This document shows, piece by piece, positions 18,226-28,598 of a DNA stretch of 64,000 bases. The DNA is taken from positions 1 to 64,000 of the forward strand of contig NZ_KB906266.1 in the NCBI RefSeq assembly GCF_000381265.1, in the 5' to 3' direction. Every line of letters begins with the position of its first letter. The stretch's first letter is position 1. The stretch is from Curvibacter lanceolatus ATCC 14669 (GTDB lineage Bacteria; Pseudomonadota; Gammaproteobacteria; Burkholderiales; Burkholderiaceae_C). The position numbers and the translations under genes were made by a program. Under the pieces are notes generated by a model. The model saw only the letters and a program-made list of their open reading frames with translations, did no database searches and had not been told where the DNA came from.

Positions 18226-19269
18226 TCAGCCGGCGCCGGCCTGGCGCCGGAACTCCGCGGGCGACTGCCCCGTCCAGTCGCGAAAGGCCCGCATGAAGCT
18301 CTTCTCGTTGCGAAAGCCTGCCGCCTCGGCCACCTGCTTGATCGGCCGGCCCGTGCGCAGCAGCAGTTCGGTGGCGCGCTCGCGGCGCACCTCGTCCTTC
18401 AGGGCCTGCAAGGTGGCGCCTTCGTCCTTGAGCTGCCGGTGCAGGGTGCGCGGCGAGATGTGCAACCAATGCGCCAGGGCCTCGGCGCTTTGCGTGTCCT
18501 GCGGCTGGCGGGCCAGCAGCTGGCGCACCCGCTGCACCAGCAACCGGTCGCGCCGGTACTGCAGCACGGTCAAGGGCAGGGCGCGTTGCAACATCTGCTT
18601 GAGTGCGGTCTCGTCGCGCCGCAGCGGCATCTCCAGGTAGCGTGCGTCAAAGTGGATGCCCGCCTGCGCCGCCCCGAACACCACCGGCCCCGGAAACAAC
18701 AGCGGATAGACCTCCGCATGGGCCGGTGCCGGCAGGGGAAAGGCCGCCTGCTGCAGCGGCAGGCGCGAGTCGATCAGCCAGCAGGCCAGGCCATGGATGT
18801 TGCGCAGCACCGACACCAGGCAGAACTCGCGCAGCTCACCCAGGTCGCGGTGCTCGGTGATGGTGATGCTGCTGTGCCGGCCCTGCACATTCAGGCTCAG
18901 TGTGATGTCGTCGGCAATCAGGCCATGGTGCCGGCACCAGCGCTTCAGGGCCACGCCCAGCGACGGGGCGCTGATCGAGGCCCGGGCCAGCATGCCGTAG
19001 CTGCCCCAGGGCAGGCGCCGCCCGAACCAGCCCAGGGCCTCGTCGTCCAGCTCCTGCATGGCGGCGCCCGACAGCAACTCGAACTGCAGGGCCGTGACTT
19101 TTTTTTGCGCATCCAGAGTGTCTTCTGGCGTGATTTGTGCCGTCCTCAGGGCCTGGTCCGGCGCCAGTCCCCGTCGTTCGTAGGCCTGCAGGATGGCCTT
19201 GACAAAAGCCATCGGCGTGGCGGCTGGCTGGGGCGTTGGAAGAGGGGGGCGGCGGGGCTCGGGCGACAT
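18226..19269 (-). CDS. AraC family transcriptional regulator
   Basis: A 347-residue regulator. The N-terminal part resembles the OruR/ArgR-like arabinose-binding-type domain, with GSYGMLARASISAPSLGVAL and a LFPGPVVFGA segment. The C-terminal AraC DNA-binding domain (about 245-340) has two helix-turn-helix units, including HISPRTLHRQLKDEGA and QVAEAAGFRNEKSFMRAFR. ATG 19269 was chosen over the longer frame. It is divergent from the acyl-CoA synthetase gene with a 124-bp gap, so it probably controls that gene in response to an acyl compound. Confidence 0.89.
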   Translation of the reverse strand: MSPEPRRPPLPTPQPAATPMAFVKAILQAYERRGLAPDQALRTAQITPEDTLDAQKKVTALQFELLSGAAMQELDDEALGWFGRRLPWGSYGMLARASISAPSLGVALKRWCRHHGLIADDITLSLNVQGRHSSITITEHRDLGELREFCLVSVLRNIHGLACWLIDSRLPLQQAAFPLPAPAHAEVYPLLFPGPVVFGAAQAGIHFDARYLEMPLRRDETALKQMLQRALPLTVLQYRRDRLLVQRVRQLLARQPQDTQSAEALAHWLHISPRTLHRQLKDEGATLQALKDEVRRERATELLLRTGRPIKQVAEAAGFRNEKSFMRAFRDWTGQSPAEFRRQAGAG

Positions 19270-19393
19270 GCGGCAAGTGTGCCGGCCTGTGGCGTGATTT
19301 GCAACCTTCTTGGCCTCGGCAATTTCGGGCCGCCGACGTATCCTGCGGAGCAACGCCCCCCGAGGGCGACGCCCCGTCAGAGGAGACAAACAC

Positions 19394-21118
<1,725 letters not shown>

Positions 21119-21125
21119 GGCCCCC

Positions 21126-22730
21126 ATGATTCTTGAAAGCAAACTCAACCCCCGTTCGGCCGAGTTCCAGGCCAATGCCAGCGCCATGCGCGCCGTGGTC
21201 GACGACCTGGCCGTGCAGGTCGCCAAGGCGGCGGCCGGTGGCGGCGAGGCCGCCCGGGCCAAGCACACGGCGCGCGGCAAGCTGCTGCCGCGCGAGCGGG
21301 TTCAGATGCTGCTGGACCCCGGCACGCCTTTTCTCGAACTCAGCCCGCTGGCGGCCCACGCCATGTATGGCGATGCGGCCCCTTGCGCCGGCGTGATCAC
21401 CGGCATCGGCCGCGTCAACGGGGTGGACTGCCTGATCGTCTGCAACGACGCCACCGTCAAGGGCGGCACCTACTACCCCATGACGGTGAAAAAACACCTG
21501 CGGGCTCAAGAGATCGCGGCACAGAACCACCTCACCTGCCTCTACCTGGTCGATTCGGGCGGCGCCAACCTGCCCAACCAGGACGAGGTGTTCCCCGACC
21601 GCGACCACTTCGGCCGCATCTTCTTCAACCAGGCCAACATGAGCGCCCAGGGCATCTCGCAGATCGCGGTGGTGATGGGCAGCTGCACGGCCGGCGGTGC
21701 CTACGTGCCCGCCATGAGCGACGAGACCATCATCGTCAAGAACCAGGGCACCATCTTCCTGGGCGGCCCGCCCCTGGTGAAGGCCGCCACCGGCGAGGTG
21801 GTCACGGCCGAAGACCTGGGCGGTGGCGATGTGCACACCCGCCTGTCGGGCGTGGCCGATCACCTGGCACAGAACGACCTGCACGCGCTGGCGCTGGCGC
21901 GCCAGGTCGTGAAGAACCTGAACGCCCGCAAGGCCGACCCGGTGCCCGCTGACGTGGCCAAGCCGCCGCGTTTCGAGGCCAGCGAGCTGTACGGCGTGAT
22001 CCCCACCGACACCCGCAAGCCTTTCGATGTGCGCGAAATCATCGCCCGCATCGTGGACGACAGCGAGTTCGACGAGTTCAAGGCCCGCTTCGGCACCACC
22101 CTGGTCACCGGCTTTGCCCGCATCGAGGGCATGCCCGTGGGCATCATTGCCAACAACGGCATCCTGTTCTCCGAATCGGCCCTCAAGGGCGCCCACTTCA
22201 TCGAACTGTGCTGCCAGCGCAAGATCCCGCTGGTGTTTTTGCAGAACATCACCGGCTTCATGGTGGGGCGCAAGTACGAGAACGAAGGCATTGCCCGCAA
22301 CGGCGCCAAGATGGTCACGGCCGTGGCCACGGCCAGCGTGCCCAAGTTCACCATCATCATCGGCGGCAGCTTCGGCGCCGGCAACTACGGCATGTGCGGC
22401 CGCGCCTACAGCCCGCGCTTTTTGTGGATGTGGCCCAACGCCCGCATCAGCGTCATGGGGGGTGAGCAGGCGGCCAGCGTGCTGGCCACGGTCAAGCGCG
22501 ACGGCATCGAGGCCAAGGGTGGCCAATGGAGCGCCGACGAAGAAGAAGCCTTCAAGGCCCCGATCCGCCAACAGTACGAAGACCAGGGCCACCCCTACTA
22601 CGCCACCGCCCGCCTGTGGGACGACGGCGTGATCGACCCCGCCGACACCCGCCGCGTGTTGGCCCTGGGCCTGTCGGCCGCCCGCAATGCGCCGATCGAA
22701 GACACTCGATTTGGCGTCTTCCGCATGTGA
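21126..22730 (+). CDS. liuB: methylcrotonyl-CoA carboxylase carboxyltransferase (beta) subunit
   Basis: Transfers carboxyl from biotin to 3-methylcrotonyl-CoA, giving 3-methylglutaconyl-CoA, as a complex with LiuD. 534 residues of two crotonase-like carboxyltransferase domains. Features include [23 protein letters not shown] in the acyl-CoA half and [23 protein letters not shown] in the biotin half, both typical of MCC beta rather than propionyl-CoA carboxylase. It begins 7 bp after the ligase gene. Its stop codon overlaps the left arm of the vapB operator repeat. Confidence 0.95.
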   Translation: MILESKLNPRSAEFQANASAMRAVVDDLAVQVAKAAAGGGEAARAKHTARGKLLPRERVQMLLDPGTPFLELSPLAAHAMYGDAAPCAGVITGIGRVNGVDCLIVCNDATVKGGTYYPMTVKKHLRAQEIAAQNHLTCLYLVDSGGANLPNQDEVFPDRDHFGRIFFNQANMSAQGISQIAVVMGSCTAGGAYVPAMSDETIIVKNQGTIFLGGPPLVKAATGEVVTAEDLGGGDVHTRLSGVADHLAQNDLHALALARQVVKNLNARKADPVPADVAKPPRFEASELYGVIPTDTRKPFDVREIIARIVDDSEFDEFKARFGTTLVTGFARIEGMPVGIIANNGILFSESALKGAHFIELCCQRKIPLVFLQNITGFMVGRKYENEGIARNGAKMVTAVATASVPKFTIIIGGSFGAGNYGMCGRAYSPRFLWMWPNARISVMGGEQAASVLATVKRDGIEAKGGQWSADEEEAFKAPIRQQYEDQGHPYYATARLWDDGVIDPADTRRVLALGLSAARNAPIEDTRFGVFRM

Positions 22731-22760
22731 TGTGTATATTTTTCTAAATCTATACACATC
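22711..22760 (+). promoter_or_regulatory. vapBC promoter and operator (inverted repeat)
   Basis: Inverted repeat arms GATGTGTATA (22729-22738) and TATACACATC (22751-22760) are separated by 12 nt. A -35-like TTGGCG (22711-22716) and a -10-like TATATT (22735-22740) are 18 bp apart, with the -10 inside the left arm. This is the expected layout for autorepression by a VapBC complex. It is an AT-rich island in very GC-rich surroundings. Confidence 0.7.
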
Positions 22761-22771
22761 CGAGGTCTGCT

Positions 22772-23074
22772 GTGCGCACCAATATCGACATCAACGACGA
22801 GCTGCTGGCCCTTGCCATGGAGGCCGGGCAGTTCAAAACCAAAAAAGAAGCCGTCGAAGCTGGTTTGCGACTGCTGGCGCGTAAAAAAATCTACGACGGC
22901 TTGCTGGCTCTGCGAGGCCAGTTGAACTGGGATGATTCCGACGAGGGCTGGGCCGAGGTTCAAGCCCAGACGGCAAGCCAGCAAGACGCCGCCATGGCGC
23001 TGGCGCAAGAGCCTGCCCCTGGCTACAAGGCGGAATCTGCAGTGGCTCGTCCAGCCAAAAGGCGGCGCCCGTGA
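22772..23074 (+). CDS. vapB: VapB-type antitoxin
   Basis: A 100-residue antitoxin. The N-terminal TNIDINDELLALAMEAGQ with KTKKEAVEAGLRLLARK is the ribbon-helix-helix-like DUF2191/VapB DNA-binding motif. The C-terminal half is unstructured-looking and would bind and block the toxin. Start codon GTG 22772 with GAGG a few bases upstream. Its stop overlaps the vapC GTG start by 4 bp. It is preceded by its own inverted-repeat operator and interrupts the liu operon between liuB and liuC. Confidence 0.88.
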   Translation: MRTNIDINDELLALAMEAGQFKTKKEAVEAGLRLLARKKIYDGLLALRGQLNWDDSDEGWAEVQAQTASQQDAAMALAQEPAPGYKAESAVARPAKRRRP

Positions 23075-23472
23075 TTCTGGTGGATTCCAGTGTCTGGATC
23101 GACTTCTTTGCGGGGCGCAGCAACCGGGCTGTCACGGCATTGGGGGCATTGCTGCAAGGCAATCGCGGTGACATCGCGGTGGCCGATCTGGTGATGTTCG
23201 AGGTACTGCGTGGTTTCCGCTCCGGCCGCGCGCTGGACCTGGCCGAGCACTACCTGGGCAGTCTGCCGCAGGTCCAGTTGGGTGGTTCATCAGCCGCTCT
23301 GCTGGCGGCCCGCGAGTACCGCGAGCTGCGTGCACAAGGCGTCACCATCCGCAGCCCCATCGACATTCTGCTGGCCAGCTTCTGCATCCACCAGGGCCAT
23401 CAGCTGCTGCACCGCGACGCAGATTTTGACCTGATCGAAACCTTGAGAGGACTTCAAACATGGCCGAGTTGA
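23071..23472 (+). CDS. vapC: VapC-type PIN-domain toxin ribonuclease
   Basis: A 133-residue PIN-domain endoribonuclease, normally held inactive by VapB. Acidic active-site residues are visible: Asp5 in VDSSVWIDFF, Glu44 in FEVLRGF, Asp98 in SPIDILLA, and Asp116/Asp118 in HRDADFD. The set looks complete, so the toxin is probably active. Start GTG 23071 overlaps vapB. Its last 13 bp overlap the liuC start, and the liuC ribosome-binding site lies inside vapC, so liuC translation may depend on vapC translation. Confidence 0.9.
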   Translation: MILVDSSVWIDFFAGRSNRAVTALGALLQGNRGDIAVADLVMFEVLRGFRSGRALDLAEHYLGSLPQVQLGGSSAALLAAREYRELRAQGVTIRSPIDILLASFCIHQGHQLLHRDADFDLIETLRGLQTWPS

Positions 23473-24248
23473 GCACCATCACCGTCGACACCGGCCCCGT
23501 GGCCCGTGTCACCCTGAACCGCCCTGAAGTGCGCAACGCCTTCAACGAAACCGTGATCGCCGAACTCACCCAGGCCTTCCGCGATCTGGGGCAACACCCC
23601 GAGGTGCGGGCCATCGTGCTGGCCGGCCTGGGCCCGGCCTTCTGTGCGGGCGCCGATCTCCACTGGATGCGCAGCATGGCCGATTACAGCCGCGAGCAGA
23701 ACCTGGCCGATGCCGGGCAACTGGCCGAGATGCTGCGCGTGGTCTACGCCTGCCCCAAACCCACCGTGGCCCGCGTGCAGGGCGATGTCTATGCCGGTGG
23801 CACCGGCCTGGTGGCCGCCTGTGATGTGGCCATCAGCGTCGACACGGCCCATTACTGCCTCAGCGAGGTCAAGCTGGGCCTGATCCCCGCCACCATCAGC
23901 CCCTATGTGATCCGGGCCATGGGCGCGCGTGCGGCGCACCGTTACTTTCTGACCGCCGAGCGCTTCAACGCGGCCGAAGCCCTGCGCATCGGCTTCATCC
24001 ACGAGGTGGTGGCCGCCGAGGCATTGGACGCCCGGGTGGATGCCGTCACGGCGGCCCTGCTGGCGGCCGGCCCCGAGGCCGTGCGCCTGAGCAAGCGCCT
24101 GGTGCAGGACGTGGCCGGGCACGACATCGATGCGGCCCTGATCGCGGCCACCGTCGAGCGCATCGCCGATGTGCGCGTCAGCCCCGAAGGGCGTGAGGGC
24201 ATCCAGTCCTTTCTGCAAAAGCGCAAGCCGAACTGGTTGCAGGGTTGA
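23460..24248 (+). CDS. liuC: methylglutaconyl-CoA hydratase (enoyl-CoA hydratase family)
   Basis: Hydrates 3-methylglutaconyl-CoA to 3-hydroxy-3-methylglutaryl-CoA. 262 residues of crotonase fold. LAGLGPAFCAGADL forms the first oxyanion-hole strand, GGTGLVAACDVAIS the second, and SEVKLGLIPATISPYV is typical of LiuC-type hydratases. ATG 23460 lies inside the vapC 3' end with a GAGAGGA site upstream. Operon position between the carboxylase subunits supports the specific function. Confidence 0.93.
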   Translation: MAELSTITVDTGPVARVTLNRPEVRNAFNETVIAELTQAFRDLGQHPEVRAIVLAGLGPAFCAGADLHWMRSMADYSREQNLADAGQLAEMLRVVYACPKPTVARVQGDVYAGGTGLVAACDVAISVDTAHYCLSEVKLGLIPATISPYVIRAMGARAAHRYFLTAERFNAAEALRIGFIHEVVAAEALDARVDAVTAALLAAGPEAVRLSKRLVQDVAGHDIDAALIAATVERIADVRVSPEGREGIQSFLQKRKPNWLQG

Positions 24249-24251
24249 GCC

Positions 24252-25448
24252 ATGCGCAGCCTGTCGACACGTTCGCGTCTCCTGGGCCTGGCCGGCTTGC
24301 TCATGCTCGCCCTGGGCCCGCTGGGCCAGGCGGGGGCGCAGAACCCCGCCGCAACACCGCCCGCCGAGCCTGTGCTCGCGGCCGATCTGCGCGAGGAGAT
24401 TCAGCACATCCCTGTCACGGTGAGCGATCTGTATGCACGCCAGGAGACGCGTCAGATCCCCATCACGGTGTTCCGTCCCGCCGGGGCCGGCCCGCACCCA
24501 CTGGTGATCCTCAACCACGGCCGGCCCACCCGGGACAAGCGCGCCCAGCAGGGGCGCCAGCGCTATGAGCACATGGCGCGCTACCTGGTCGCCAAAGGCT
24601 TTGCCGTGATGCTGCCCACACGCCTGGGTTACTGGGAAACCTACGGCGACTTCGACCCCGAAGACAGCGGCGCCTGCAATGCCATGCGCATCGAGCCCAT
24701 GGCCAAGGCCGCTTCGGACCAGGTGCTGGCCACCCTGGCCTATGCCCAGAGCCAGCCTGACATCGACACCTCGCGCTGGCTGGTCATGGGGCAGTCCGTC
24801 GGCGGTTTGACGGCCGTCGCCACGGTCGCGCGCCACCCCGCCGGGCTGGTGGGGGGCATCAACTTCTCGGGGGGGACTGGCGGCGATCCTGAGCGCCGGG
24901 CCGGCAACCCCTGCGGCCCGGCTGTGGTCGCCAAGGCCTGGGAGGCCCAGGCCAAAGAGGCCCGGGTGCCCATGCTGTGGCTGTATTGGGCCAACGACCA
25001 GTACTGGGGCGAGGACAACCCCCGCCGCTGGCAACAGGCCTGGACGGCGGGTGGCGGCCTGGCTGAATTCCACACCTTGCCCGCGTCGGGCAAGGACGGC
25101 CACAACGGCATGAATGCCGACATGGACCATTGGGTGCCCCTGGTGGAGGCCTACCTGGCCCGGCTGGGTTTCACCCGGCCCGGTGTGCCCACCGTGCCGC
25201 CGGCCCAGGGCCAGCGTCGCATCGATGCCGTCAACGAGGTGCCCATCAGCGAGAGCGCCCGCGAAGGCTTCTACCGCAAATTTCTCGCCGCCCCTGCACC
25301 CCGCGCTTTCGCCATCGGCCCCTCGGGCAACGTGGGCTGGGCCACCGGCGACTGGGCCGTGGGCCGCGCCCTGGGCTTCTGCCAGGCCCGAAAAGGCCAA
25401 GCCTGCAAGCTGTACGCCGTGGACGACCAGGTCGTCTGGGCACCGTGA
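24252..25448 (+). CDS. exported alpha/beta hydrolase (dienelactone hydrolase-like)
   Basis: A 398-residue protein with a classical signal peptide (about residues 1-29, hydrophobic core LLGLAGLLMLALGPLG, cleavage near GAQN), so likely periplasmic. The alpha/beta-hydrolase nucleophile elbow GQSVGG places the catalytic Ser at 182; HGRPTRDK near the N-terminal side is an oxyanion-type strand. The acid and histidine probably lie near ANDQYW and GKDGHNGMN. A C-terminal extension of about 100 residues is unlike the core fold. It is 3 bp from liuC. The substrate is unknown; an ester hydrolase supplying isovalerate or another branched acid is possible. Confidence 0.8.
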   Translation: MRSLSTRSRLLGLAGLLMLALGPLGQAGAQNPAATPPAEPVLAADLREEIQHIPVTVSDLYARQETRQIPITVFRPAGAGPHPLVILNHGRPTRDKRAQQGRQRYEHMARYLVAKGFAVMLPTRLGYWETYGDFDPEDSGACNAMRIEPMAKAASDQVLATLAYAQSQPDIDTSRWLVMGQSVGGLTAVATVARHPAGLVGGINFSGGTGGDPERRAGNPCGPAVVAKAWEAQAKEARVPMLWLYWANDQYWGEDNPRRWQQAWTAGGGLAEFHTLPASGKDGHNGMNADMDHWVPLVEAYLARLGFTRPGVPTVPPAQGQRRIDAVNEVPISESAREGFYRKFLAAPAPRAFAIGPSGNVGWATGDWAVGRALGFCQARKGQACKLYAVDDQVVWAP

Positions 25449-25464
25449 TTTTGGAGACCACCGT

Positions 25465-25566
25465 ATGTTCAAGAAAATTCTGATTGCCAACCGTGGGGAC
25501 AAGCCGCAACGCGGCGCAGCGGCGAAGCCAAATTGCCTGACACGCGCAGCGTGTGCAGGGTATTGA
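25465..25566 (+). pseudogene. duplicated 5' end of liuD, 33-codon leader reading frame
   Basis: An open frame with its own TTGGAGA site. It begins MFKKILIANRGD, almost identical to the LiuD N-terminus, then diverges to KPQRGAAAKPNC and stops 14 bp before the real liuD start. The 36-bp repeats at 25465-25500 and 25581-25616 differ at 7 positions, all third codon positions, and only the last changes an amino acid (Asp/Glu). The part after the repeat contains small hairpins, for example ACACGC / GCGTGT (25540-25554). It may be a remnant of recombination with a paralogous biotin carboxylase gene or a translated leader. Confidence 0.7.
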
Positions 25567-25580
25567 GACGCGAGGACACC
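25501..25580. repeat. hairpin-rich insert between duplicated liuD starts
   Basis: About 80 bp unrelated to biotin carboxylase. It contains GCCGC (25503-25507) with GCGGC copies at 25511 and 25519, and a 6-bp stem ACACGC / GCGTGT (25540-25554) extended by CTG / CAG across a one-base bulge. The composition resembles short REP-like palindromic elements, but no second copy is seen in this window. Confidence 0.45.
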
Positions 25581-27578
25581 ATGTTTAAAAAAATCCTGAT
25601 TGCCAATCGCGGCGAAATAGCCTGCCGGGTCGCCTCGACGGCCCGCCGCATGGGCATCAAGACAGTGGCGGTCTACTCGGATGCCGATGCCCAGGCCAAG
25701 CATGTGGCCGCCTGTGACGAGGCGGTGCATGTGGGCGGCAGCGCCCCCAAGGACAGCTACCTGCGCTGGGAGCGCATCCTGGAAGCCGCCAAGTCCACCG
25801 GGGCCGAGGCCATCCACCCGGGCTATGGCTTTCTCAGCGAGAACGAAGACTTTGCCCAGGCCTGCGCGGCCGCCGGCCTGGTCTTCATCGGCCCGCCGGC
25901 CTCGGCCATCAAGGCCATGGGCCTCAAGGCCGAATCCAAGCAACTGATGGAGAAGGCGGGCGTGCCTCTGGTGCCCGGCTACCACGGTGCCGACCAGAAC
26001 CCTGAGCTGCTGCAGCGCGAGGCCGACCGCATCGGCTACCCGGTGCTGATCAAGGCCAGTGCCGGCGGCGGCGGCAAGGGCATGCGGGCGGTCGACCGGG
26101 CCGAAGACTTTGCGGCGGCCCTGGCCTCGTGCCAGCGCGAGGCCATCAACAGCTTTGGTGACGACGCCGTGCTGATCGAGAAATACGTGCAGCGCCCGCG
26201 CCACATCGAGATCCAGGTCTTTGGTGACACCCACGGCCAGTGCGTCTACCTGTTCGAGCGTGATTGCTCGGTGCAGCGCCGCCACCAGAAGGTGCTCGAA
26301 GAAGCCCCGGCCCCGGGCCTGAGCGAGATCATGCGTCAGCAGATGGGCGCTGCCGCCGTGGCCGCGGCCAAGGCGGTCCAGTATGTGGGCGCCGGCACGG
26401 TCGAATTCATCGTCGAGCAGCGCGCCGACGGCAGCATGAACTTCTTCTTCATGGAGATGAACACCCGCCTGCAGGTGGAGCACCCGGTCACCGAGGCCAT
26501 CACCGGCCTCGATCTGGTCGAGTGGCAGCTGCGCGTGGCCAGCGGCGAGCCGCTGCCCCTGCAGCAGGCCGACCTGCGCATCCAGGGGCATGCGATCGAG
26601 GCCCGCATCTGTGCCGAGACCCCCGACAAGCAGTTCCTGCCCGCCACCGGCCGCCTGGACATCTACCGCAAGCCCGCCAGCACCAGCTTCGAGCGCGGCA
26701 CGGTGCGCATCGACGACGGCGTGCGCCAGGGCGATGCCATCAGCCCGTTCTACGACTCCATGGTGGCCAAGCTCATCGTGCACGGCGCCACCCGCGAAGA
26801 GGCGCTGGCGCGGCTCGACGCCGCACTGGCCCAGACCCACATCGTGGGCCTGGCCACGAATGTGCAGTTCTTGCGCCATGTGGTGCGCAGCCCCTCGTTT
26901 GCCGGGGCCCAGCTCGACACGGCGCTGATCCAGCGCGAGCAGGCCGTGTTGTTCCAGCAAGAGGTGCTGGGCCTGCCCCTGGTGGCGGCCGCCGTGGTGG
27001 CCCAGACCCTGGCGGCCGAACAGGCCCTGGCCGGTGCCGACCCCTTCAGCCGCCGCGACGGTTGGCGCTCGCACGGCGAGACCGTGCGCCGCTTTGCCTT
27101 CGAGTTCCATGGCGAGCGCTGTGAGGCCCGCCTCACCTACGGGCACGATGGCCAGCTGCAACTGGCCATTGGCGAGGCCGCCGGCCCCTTGAACTGGCGC
27201 CACGCTGATTCGGGCCTGCTGCTTGAGTTTCAGGGCCAGCGCCTGGGCGTTCAGGTCGATGTGCTGGGCGAGGTGGCCCATGTGTTTGCGGCGGCCGGCG
27301 CCTCGCAGATCACCGTGATCGACCTGCTGGCCCACGCGGGCGATAGCCAGGGCGAAGGCGGGCGCCTCACGGCGCCCATGCCGGGCAAGGTGGTGTCCTT
27401 TGCCGTCAAGGCCGGCGATGGGGTGCGCAAGGGCCAGCCCCTGGCCGTGATGGAAGCCATGAAGATGGAACACACCATCGCCGCGCCCGCCGATGGCACG
27501 GTGCTGGAGCTGCTCTACGCCCCGGGCGATCAGGTCAGCGATGGCGCCGAGTTGCTGCGCCTGGAGGTCGCGGCCTGA
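25581..27578 (+). CDS. liuD: methylcrotonyl-CoA carboxylase biotin-containing (alpha) subunit
   Basis: ATP-dependent carboxylation of its own biotin, supplying carboxyl to LiuB. 665 residues. Order: biotin carboxylase N-domain (IANRGEIACRV, residues 7-17), ATP-grasp with the glycine loop ASAGGGGKGM, carboxylase C-domain (EMNTRLQVEHPVTE), a linker, and a C-terminal biotinyl domain with the biotin lysine Lys628 in EAMKMEHT. ATG 25581 has GAGGA upstream. The upstream copy of the first 12 codons cannot be the start because that frame stops at 25566. Confidence 0.95.
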   Translation: MFKKILIANRGEIACRVASTARRMGIKTVAVYSDADAQAKHVAACDEAVHVGGSAPKDSYLRWERILEAAKSTGAEAIHPGYGFLSENEDFAQACAAAGLVFIGPPASAIKAMGLKAESKQLMEKAGVPLVPGYHGADQNPELLQREADRIGYPVLIKASAGGGGKGMRAVDRAEDFAAALASCQREAINSFGDDAVLIEKYVQRPRHIEIQVFGDTHGQCVYLFERDCSVQRRHQKVLEEAPAPGLSEIMRQQMGAAAVAAAKAVQYVGAGTVEFIVEQRADGSMNFFFMEMNTRLQVEHPVTEAITGLDLVEWQLRVASGEPLPLQQADLRIQGHAIEARICAETPDKQFLPATGRLDIYRKPASTSFERGTVRIDDGVRQGDAISPFYDSMVAKLIVHGATREEALARLDAALAQTHIVGLATNVQFLRHVVRSPSFAGAQLDTALIQREQAVLFQQEVLGLPLVAAAVVAQTLAAEQALAGADPFSRRDGWRSHGETVRRFAFEFHGERCEARLTYGHDGQLQLAIGEAAGPLNWRHADSGLLLEFQGQRLGVQVDVLGEVAHVFAAAGASQITVIDLLAHAGDSQGEGGRLTAPMPGKVVSFAVKAGDGVRKGQPLAVMEAMKMEHTIAAPADGTVLELLYAPGDQVSDGAELLRLEVAA

Positions 27579-27626
27579 CCGGCCTGCGACTGCAGAAACG
27601 GGCACTTGATGGCAGACTGCGGCGCC

Positions 27627-28565
27627 ATGAACATCACACTCTGCCTTACCGACACCAAGCCTGAGCCCTGGAAAGCCGGCCTTCAGGCCGCTTTCCCCGA
27701 CGCCCGCATCACGAACTGGCAGCCCGGCGACCCCCAGGCCGACTACGCCGTGGTCTGGGCACCCCCCCAGGCCTTTCTGGATCAGCAGGCCGGCCTGCGC
27801 GCGATCTTCAACATCGGCGCGGGCGTCGATGCCCTGATGAAAAGCCGCCTGCCCGCTGGGGTGCCGGTGGTGCGCCTGGACGATGCCGGCATGTCGGTGC
27901 AGATGGCCGAGTTCGTGGCCCATGCCGTGATCCGGCATTTCCGCGAGCTCGATGGCTATGAGGCCGACGTGGCCCTGGGCAAGTGGTCCTACCGCAAGCC
28001 CCGCCTGCGCAGCGACTTCACTGTGGGCGTGATGGGTCTGGGCGTGCTGGGCCAGCGGGTGGCCCAGGCCTTGCGCCTGTTCGAGTTTCCGGTGCGTGGC
28101 TACAGCCGCAGCGCCAAACAGGTCGAGGGCATCGAGTGCTTCTCGGGGCCGGTGGGCGGCGAGGGCTTCCAGGCCTTTTTGCGCGGCACCCGGGTACTGG
28201 TCTGCCTGCTGCCCCTCACCCCCGAGACCGAAAACATCATCGACCGCAACACCCTGGCGGCCCTGGCTCCCGGCGCTTATGTGATCAACGTGGCGCGGGG
28301 CGCCCACCTGGTCGAGGCCGATCTGCTGGACGCCCTGGCCCGTGGCCAGGTGGCCGGCGCCACCCTGGACGTGTTCCGCACCGAGCCGCTGCCCGCCGGC
28401 CATGCCTTCTGGCAGCACCCGCAGATCACGGTCACACCGCACACCTCGGCCCGCACCCTGCGTGAAGAAAGCATGGCCCAGATCGCCGGCAAGATCCGGG
28501 CGCTGCAGGCCGGCGCCCCGCTGGACGCCATCGCCGGCGTGGTCAACCCCGAGCGCGGCTACTGA
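27627..28565 (+). CDS. glyoxylate/hydroxypyruvate reductase A-like 2-hydroxyacid dehydrogenase
   Basis: Probably reduces glyoxylate or hydroxypyruvate with NAD(P)H. 312 residues, like GhrA. The Rossmann loop is GLGVLGQRVA, the substrate arginine is in NVARGAHLVE, and the catalytic histidine lies in TPHTSARTL. The N-terminal half is the short catalytic-domain type of the GhrA group. ATG 27627 begins the conserved region. It sits between liuD and liuE, which is unusual for a leucine pathway; with aceK nearby, a link to glyoxylate handling is a reasonable inference. Confidence 0.88.
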   Translation: MNITLCLTDTKPEPWKAGLQAAFPDARITNWQPGDPQADYAVVWAPPQAFLDQQAGLRAIFNIGAGVDALMKSRLPAGVPVVRLDDAGMSVQMAEFVAHAVIRHFRELDGYEADVALGKWSYRKPRLRSDFTVGVMGLGVLGQRVAQALRLFEFPVRGYSRSAKQVEGIECFSGPVGGEGFQAFLRGTRVLVCLLPLTPETENIIDRNTLAALAPGAYVINVARGAHLVEADLLDALARGQVAGATLDVFRTEPLPAGHAFWQHPQITVTPHTSARTLREESMAQIAGKIRALQAGAPLDAIAGVVNPERGY

Positions 28566-28598
28566 AGCCGGCGCGCACTTATCCCCGGAGACACCCCC

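Noticed and set aside
25465-25580. 25465 as the true start of liuD
   Set aside because: The frame from 25465 stops at 25566 and is not in frame with the rest of liuD.
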